From: CBFFRJ01 sp051486985
GTDB lineage: Bacteria > Pseudomonadota > Gammaproteobacteria > Enterobacterales > Enterobacteriaceae
Assembly (NCBI RefSeq): GCF_051486985.1
Contig: NZ_JAHVDV010000012.1
Span: 1 to 64,000, forward strand
DNA length: 64,000 nt
Direction of reading: 5' to 3'
The position numbers and the translations under genes were made by a program. The notes under the pieces were generated by a model that saw only the letters and a list, made by a program, of their open reading frames with translations, was not told where the DNA came from and searched no databases. This document shows, one piece after another, positions 60,473-64,000 of this stretch. Position 1 is the stretch's first letter. Each line of letters begins with the position of its first letter.

Positions 60473-61321
60473 GTGGCAAGCCAGTTAATTCTTCGTAGCG
60501 CCGATTTTTTCCCACGGGCAGGGCAGACCGTCGCTGTGGCGGATCGCTATCCGCAAAATGTGTTTGCGGAGCATACGCACGAGTTTTATGAACTGGTGCT
60601 GGTCTGGCGAGGCAATGGCCTGCACGTTCTTAACGATCGCCCCTGGCGCATTACCCGCGGCGATCTGTTTTACATTCGCGCTGAAGATAAACACTCCTAT
60701 GCCTCGGTCAACGACCTGGTGCTGCAAAATATTATCTATTGCCCGGATCGACTATCACTCAATCTTGATTGGGCGGCGCACATTCCGGGGTGTCACGGTT
60801 CTGAATGGATGCCCCACTGGCGCATAGGCAGCACCGGCATGGCTCAGGCGCGCCAGGTCATTACGCAGCTTGAGCAGGAGAGTACGAAAAACGACCCTCT
60901 CGCGAACGCCATGGCGGAAGTCCTGTTCGCCCAACTGGTGATGACCTTAAAGCGTCATCGCTTTGCCACTGACAATCTGGCCGCGGTGAACAGTGAGCCA
61001 TTGCTGGACAAACTCATCACCGCCCTCTCCGGTAGCCTTAACCGCAGCTTCCTGCTGGAACAGTTTTGTGAACAGGAGCAGTGCAGCGAACGGGCGCTTC
61101 GCCAGCAGTTTCGCACCCAGACCGGCATGACCATTAACCACTATCTGCGCCAGCTGCGGATTTGCCATGCGCAGTATTTATTGCAGCATAGCGAACTGAT
61201 GATTGGCGAGGTCTCCACACGCTGTGGCTTTGAAGACAGTAACTATTTTTCTGTCGTCTTCACGCGCGAAACGGGTATGACGCCCAGCCAGTGGCGGCAG
61301 CGCCATAACGACGCGGCATAG
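60473..61321 (+). CDS. rhaR: AraC-family activator RhaR
   Basis: A 282-residue activator of the rhaSR operon. It begins with GTG at 60473 after GAGGTG. The N-terminal domain reads FAEHTHEFYELVLVWRGNGL and the C-terminal HTH region includes CSERALRQQFRTQTGMTINH and GFEDSNYFSVVFTRETGMTP. Length equals E. coli RhaR. In E. coli rhaT follows; here sodA does. Confidence 0.97.
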   Translation: MASQLILRSADFFPRAGQTVAVADRYPQNVFAEHTHEFYELVLVWRGNGLHVLNDRPWRITRGDLFYIRAEDKHSYASVNDLVLQNIIYCPDRLSLNLDWAAHIPGCHGSEWMPHWRIGSTGMAQARQVITQLEQESTKNDPLANAMAEVLFAQLVMTLKRHRFATDNLAAVNSEPLLDKLITALSGSLNRSFLLEQFCEQEQCSERALRQQFRTQTGMTINHYLRQLRICHAQYLLQHSELMIGEVSTRCGFEDSNYFSVVFTRETGMTPSQWRQRHNDAA

Positions 61322-61405
61322 TATCCTCGCGTCGCGACATTCCTTTATGCCACATAGACTTGTTTACATAACAGAATGTTATAACCATAATAAAACTACG
61401 GCATT

Positions 61406-61441
61406 GATAAACATTTTCAATAGCATTTAACTAACTATAAT
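61406..61441 (+). promoter_or_regulatory. sodA promoter with Fur box
   Basis: GATAAACATTTTCAATAGC (61406-61424) fits the Fur consensus and the E. coli sodA Fur site. A TATAAT -10 element stands at 61436-61441. Iron repression is expected; SoxRS control, known in E. coli, could not be verified by eye. Confidence 0.75.
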
Positions 61442-61499
61442 GAACCAACTGCTTACGCGGCGTTAACATACCTGCCGCCCGACAATAATGGAGATTAGT

Positions 61500-62120
61500 A
61501 TGAGCTATACACTGCCATCCCTGCCTTATGCGTACGATGCACTTGAACCTCATTTCGACAAGCAGACGATGGAAATCCATCACACTAAACATCACCAGAC
61601 CTACGTTAACAATGCCAACGCGGCGCTGGAAAGCCTGCCAGAATTTGCCAGCCTCCCTGTTGAAGAGCTGATCACCAAGCTGGATCAACTGCCGGCTGAC
61701 AAAAAAACCGTACTGCGTAACAACGCAGGTGGTCATGCTAACCACAGCCTGTTCTGGAAAGGCCTGAAAAAAGACACCACCCTGCAGGGTGATCTGAAAG
61801 CGGCTATCGAGCGTGATTTCGGTTCTGTTGATAACTTCAAAGCTGAATTTGAAAAAGCAGCAGCGACGCGCTTCGGCTCTGGCTGGGCGTGGCTGGTGCT
61901 GAAAGGCGATAAACTGGCTGTGGTTTCTACTGCAAACCAGGATTCCCCGCTGATGGGTGAAGCTATCTCCGGTGCATCTGGCTTCCCGATTCTGGGTCTG
62001 GACGTGTGGGAACACGCCTACTACCTGAAATTCCAGAACCGCCGCCCGGACTACATCAAAGAGTTCTGGAACGTGGTGAACTGGGACGAAGCAGCAGCAC
62101 GTTTCGCCGCTAAGAAGTAA
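61500..62120 (+). CDS. sodA: Manganese superoxide dismutase
   Basis: A 206-residue Mn-dependent dismutase. Metal ligands are seen in MEIHHTKHHQTYV (first His), GGHANHSLFWKGL (second His) and LDVWEHAYYLKFQ (Asp and third His). The Gly77/Gln146 pattern of the Mn enzyme is suggested by NNAGGHANH and STANQDSPL. ATG 61500 gives the known N-terminus MSYTLPSLPYAYDALEPHFD. Confidence 0.98.
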   Translation: MSYTLPSLPYAYDALEPHFDKQTMEIHHTKHHQTYVNNANAALESLPEFASLPVEELITKLDQLPADKKTVLRNNAGGHANHSLFWKGLKKDTTLQGDLKAAIERDFGSVDNFKAEFEKAAATRFGSGWAWLVLKGDKLAVVSTANQDSPLMGEAISGASGFPILGLDVWEHAYYLKFQNRRPDYIKEFWNVVNWDEAAARFAAKK

Positions 62121-62156
62121 TTTCTCGTTATCTCCCGCGCCTTGCGGGTGAGTCCA

Positions 62157-62189
62157 GCCCCTGCTGACGTTGTCAGCAGGGGCTTTTTT
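62157..62189 (+). terminator. sodA terminator
   Basis: GCCCCTGCTGAC-GTT-GTCAGCAGGGGC is a perfect 12-bp stem followed by six T. Confidence 0.93.
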
Positions 62190-62236
62190 ATGGGCCAGAC
62201 CGGGGGAAGGAATGATAGAAACGCTGATCTGATAAA

Positions 62237-62256
62237 AATGAAATATTGTTTTAATT
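62237..62256. promoter_or_regulatory. KdgR box upstream of kdgT
   Basis: AATGAAATATTGTTTTAATT is a good match to the KdgR operator (AATGAAACATTGTTTCATT type). KdgR represses kdgT when ketodeoxygluconate is absent. Confidence 0.75.
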
Positions 62257-62316
62257 TTGCATGTGAGATCACTTTTCCGGGTGTGACGAAGGTCTAACAT
62301 TTCGCCATCAGCGCTG

Positions 62317-62326
62317 GAAACGTTTC
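62317..62326. promoter_or_regulatory. Second palindrome (GAAACGTTTC) before kdgT
   Basis: A perfect 10-bp palindrome, GAAACGTTTC, lies 55 bp before the kdgT start. It has the CG centre of LacI/GalR-family operators and the same core as the raf operators. Confidence 0.5.
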
Positions 62327-62380
62327 GGTAAATGGGCGAGATGGCGCACAAAAATCAGTGATTTTTTGACAGGTGGCGAT

Positions 62381-63364
62381 ATGCAAATCAAACGTGCAAT
62401 TGAAAAAATCCCCGGCGGGATGATGCTGGTTCCGCTGTTCCTTGGTGCGCTGTGCCATACCTTCTCTCCGGGTGCCGGTAAGTATTTTGGCTCCTTCACC
62501 AACGGCATGATCACCGGTACGGTGCCTATTCTGGCGGTGTGGTTCTTCTGCATGGGTGCATCCATCAAGCTCAGTGCAACCGGCACGGTGCTGCGAAAAT
62601 CCGGTACCCTGGTGGTGACGAAAATTGCGGTGGCCTGGGTGGTCGCGGCGGTGACTTCACGTCTGATTCCGGCTCACGGTGTGGAGGCCGGCTTTTTTGC
62701 CGGGCTGTCGACGCTGGCGCTGGTCGCCTCAATGGACATGACCAACGGCGGTCTTTACGCCTCTATCATGCAGCAGTATGGCACTAAAGAGGAGGCCGGG
62801 GCGTTTGTGCTGATGTCTCTGGAATCGGGTCCGCTGATGACGATGGTTATCCTCGGTACGGCGGGTATCGCGTCATTTGAACCCCATGTCTTTGTTGGTG
62901 CCGTGCTACCGTTCCTGATTGGTTTTGGCCTCGGGAATCTCGACCCGGAACTGCGGGAGTTCTTTACCCGCGCGGTGCAGACTTTGATTCCCTTTTTCGC
63001 CTTCGCGCTTGGTAATACCATTGATTTAAGTGTGATAGCGCAGACCGGTTTGTTGGGGATTCTGCTGGGGCTGGCGGTCATTGTGATAACCGGCATCCCG
63101 TTGATTATTGCTGACAAGCTCATTGGCGGTGGCGATGGGACGGCGGGGATTGCAGCCTCCAGCTCGGCAGGTGCAGCGGTGGCAACACCGGTGCTGATTG
63201 CGGAGATGGTACCGGAGTTTAAAGCGATGGCACCGGCCGCTACTGCGCTGGTGGCGACATCGGTCATCGTGACCTCAATTCTTGTGCCGATCCTGACCTC
63301 TATCTGGTCACGTAGAGTGAAAGGAAACGCAGCAGCAGCTGAGCTACACAGTGCGGTAAAATAA
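62381..63364 (+). CDS. kdgT: 2-keto-3-deoxygluconate permease
   Basis: A 327-residue proton symporter for 2-keto-3-deoxygluconate, an intermediate of pectin and hexuronate breakdown. It begins MQIKRAIEKIPGGMMLVPLF and has about ten helices with conserved MDMTNGGLYASIM and SSSAGAAVATP. Length equals that of E. coli KdgT. The upstream KdgR box supports the assignment. Confidence 0.96.
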   Translation: MQIKRAIEKIPGGMMLVPLFLGALCHTFSPGAGKYFGSFTNGMITGTVPILAVWFFCMGASIKLSATGTVLRKSGTLVVTKIAVAWVVAAVTSRLIPAHGVEAGFFAGLSTLALVASMDMTNGGLYASIMQQYGTKEEAGAFVLMSLESGPLMTMVILGTAGIASFEPHVFVGAVLPFLIGFGLGNLDPELREFFTRAVQTLIPFFAFALGNTIDLSVIAQTGLLGILLGLAVIVITGIPLIIADKLIGGGDGTAGIAASSSAGAAVATPVLIAEMVPEFKAMAPAATALVATSVIVTSILVPILTSIWSRRVKGNAAAAELHSAVK

Positions 63365-63385
63365 CACCGAAAAAGAGACATGAAG

Positions 63386-63410
63386 CCGGCCTGAAAAGGC
63401 CGGTTTTTTT
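63386..63410. terminator. Terminator after kdgT
   Basis: CCGGCCT-GAAA-AGGCCGG with seven T follows the kdgT stop and touches the end of the convergent aldolase gene. Confidence 0.9.
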
Positions 63411-64000
63411 AGCGCGTTGTCCCAAAAATTTCATCTGCCAGGGCACACTGCCCGGGCGTTAACTCACCGCCAAAATTGCGTGACGTGGCCCCACAATAGC
63501 CGAACTTACGTGACACCACGGTTTTGATGGTGGTAACAAAGTCTTCGCCAATGGTGTAAATCGACATAAACCGGCCAATGTCACGCTGGGCTCTGTGCAG
63601 TGCAGCCAGATCGTTTTGCTTCCAGGCTTGGCGGGCGCCGACAAATAACTCCGGCATTACGTTGTTCAGCCCGGAGATAACGCCTGCCCCGCCTGCCAGC
63701 AGGTTCGGAATGAAATATTCGTCATAGCCTGACAGCACGGCGAAATCATCGCGGATTTTTTCGGTCGCCAGAATGATATTGCGGGTATGCGACTGGCAGT
63801 CGACCGTGTCTTTGATGCCGACGAAGTTCGGGAATTCCGCTGCCAGCGTGGCGACCAGCTCAGGCGTCAGGTCACATCCCGTGCGTGCCGGGAAGTTATA
63901 GGCGAACCATTTGCCACGCAACTGTTGCCCCAGATGACGGAAGTAGCTCAGCAGTTGCGCCGACGTTTGTCCGTAGTAATAGGGCGGCAGCACCATCACG
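63409..64000 (-). CDS. DapA/NanA-family aldolase, partial
   Basis: The C-terminal 197 or so residues of a class I aldolase of the dihydrodipicolinate synthase/N-acetylneuraminate lyase family; the start lies beyond the right edge. The Tyr motif is in WFAYNFPARTG, the Schiff-base lysine in FVGIKDTVDCQS, and GGAGVISGLNNVMPE is typical. Being next to kdgT, it may act on ketodeoxy sugar acids (as YagE/YjhH in E. coli), but this is only an inference. Confidence 0.8.
   Translation of the reverse strand, partial: VMVLPPYYYGQTSAQLLSYFRHLGQQLRGKWFAYNFPARTGCDLTPELVATLAAEFPNFVGIKDTVDCQSHTRNIILATEKIRDDFAVLSGYDEYFIPNLLAGGAGVISGLNNVMPELFVGARQAWKQNDLAALHRAQRDIGRFMSIYTIGEDFVTTIKTVVSRKFGYCGATSRNFGGELTPGQCALADEIFGTTR

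Overview
The window looks like a chromosomal segment of a member of the Enterobacteriaceae, closest in gene content to Enterobacter/Lelliottia/Leclercia-type bacteria. Gene order follows the Escherichia coli segment from rrnA to kdgT almost gene for gene: 5S rRNA, mobBA, yihD, srkA, dsbA, yihG, polA, spf, yihA, csrC, yihI, hemN, yshB, glnGLA, typA, ompL, the yih sulfoglycolysis genes, yihXY, dtd, fabY, the fdo genes, fdhD, the rha genes, sodA, kdgT. Proteins are recognised from memory of their families; no database search was run. The exact genus cannot be fixed from the sequence alone.

Positions 1-17800 are ordinary core genome: molybdopterin dinucleotide synthesis, a stress kinase with the disulfide oxidase DsbA, DNA polymerase I, the regulatory RNAs Spot 42 and CsrC, anaerobic haem synthesis, and the nitrogen control operon glnA-glnL-glnG with textbook NtrC sites and a sigma-54 promoter. 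E. coli yihF is absent between dsbA and yihG.

Positions 17800-28560 hold a sulfoquinovose (sulfoglycolysis) cluster: porin OmpL, importer YihO, exporter YihP, sulfoquinovosidase YihQ, isomerase YihS, aldolase YihT and reductase YihU on the minus strand. Kinase YihV and repressor CsqR are divergent. The mutarotase-like gene yihR, present in E. coli between yihQ and yihS, is missing.

Positions 28680-39900 carry yihXY, dtd, fabY, a decayed esterase, a type II toxin-antitoxin pair, and formate dehydrogenase O (selenoprotein FdoG, FdoH, FdoI) with maturation factors FdhE and FdhD.

Positions 39900-48400 are accessory. They contain two near-identical BhsA-like (DUF1471) small secreted proteins flanking a worn toxin-antitoxin pair, an AzlCD amino acid exporter with a divergent regulator, an alpha-galactoside operon (LacI-type regulator, GH36 alpha-galactosidase, RafB/LacY-type symporter) with two operators 21 bp apart, and a ParDE pair.

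Positions 48400-61320 are a rebuilt L-rhamnose locus. RhaB, RhaA, RhaD, RhaM and the AraC-type regulators RhaS and RhaR are present. The usual RhaT symporter is absent, and the operon instead encodes a complete sugar ABC transporter and an iron-dependent alcohol dehydrogenase (probable lactaldehyde reductase). Three intercistronic junctions of this operon are filled with tandem hairpin repeat arrays of different period but shared borders, and a fourth holds two ERIC elements. The window closes with sodA, the ketodeoxygluconate transporter kdgT and a cut-off aldolase of the DapA/NanA family.
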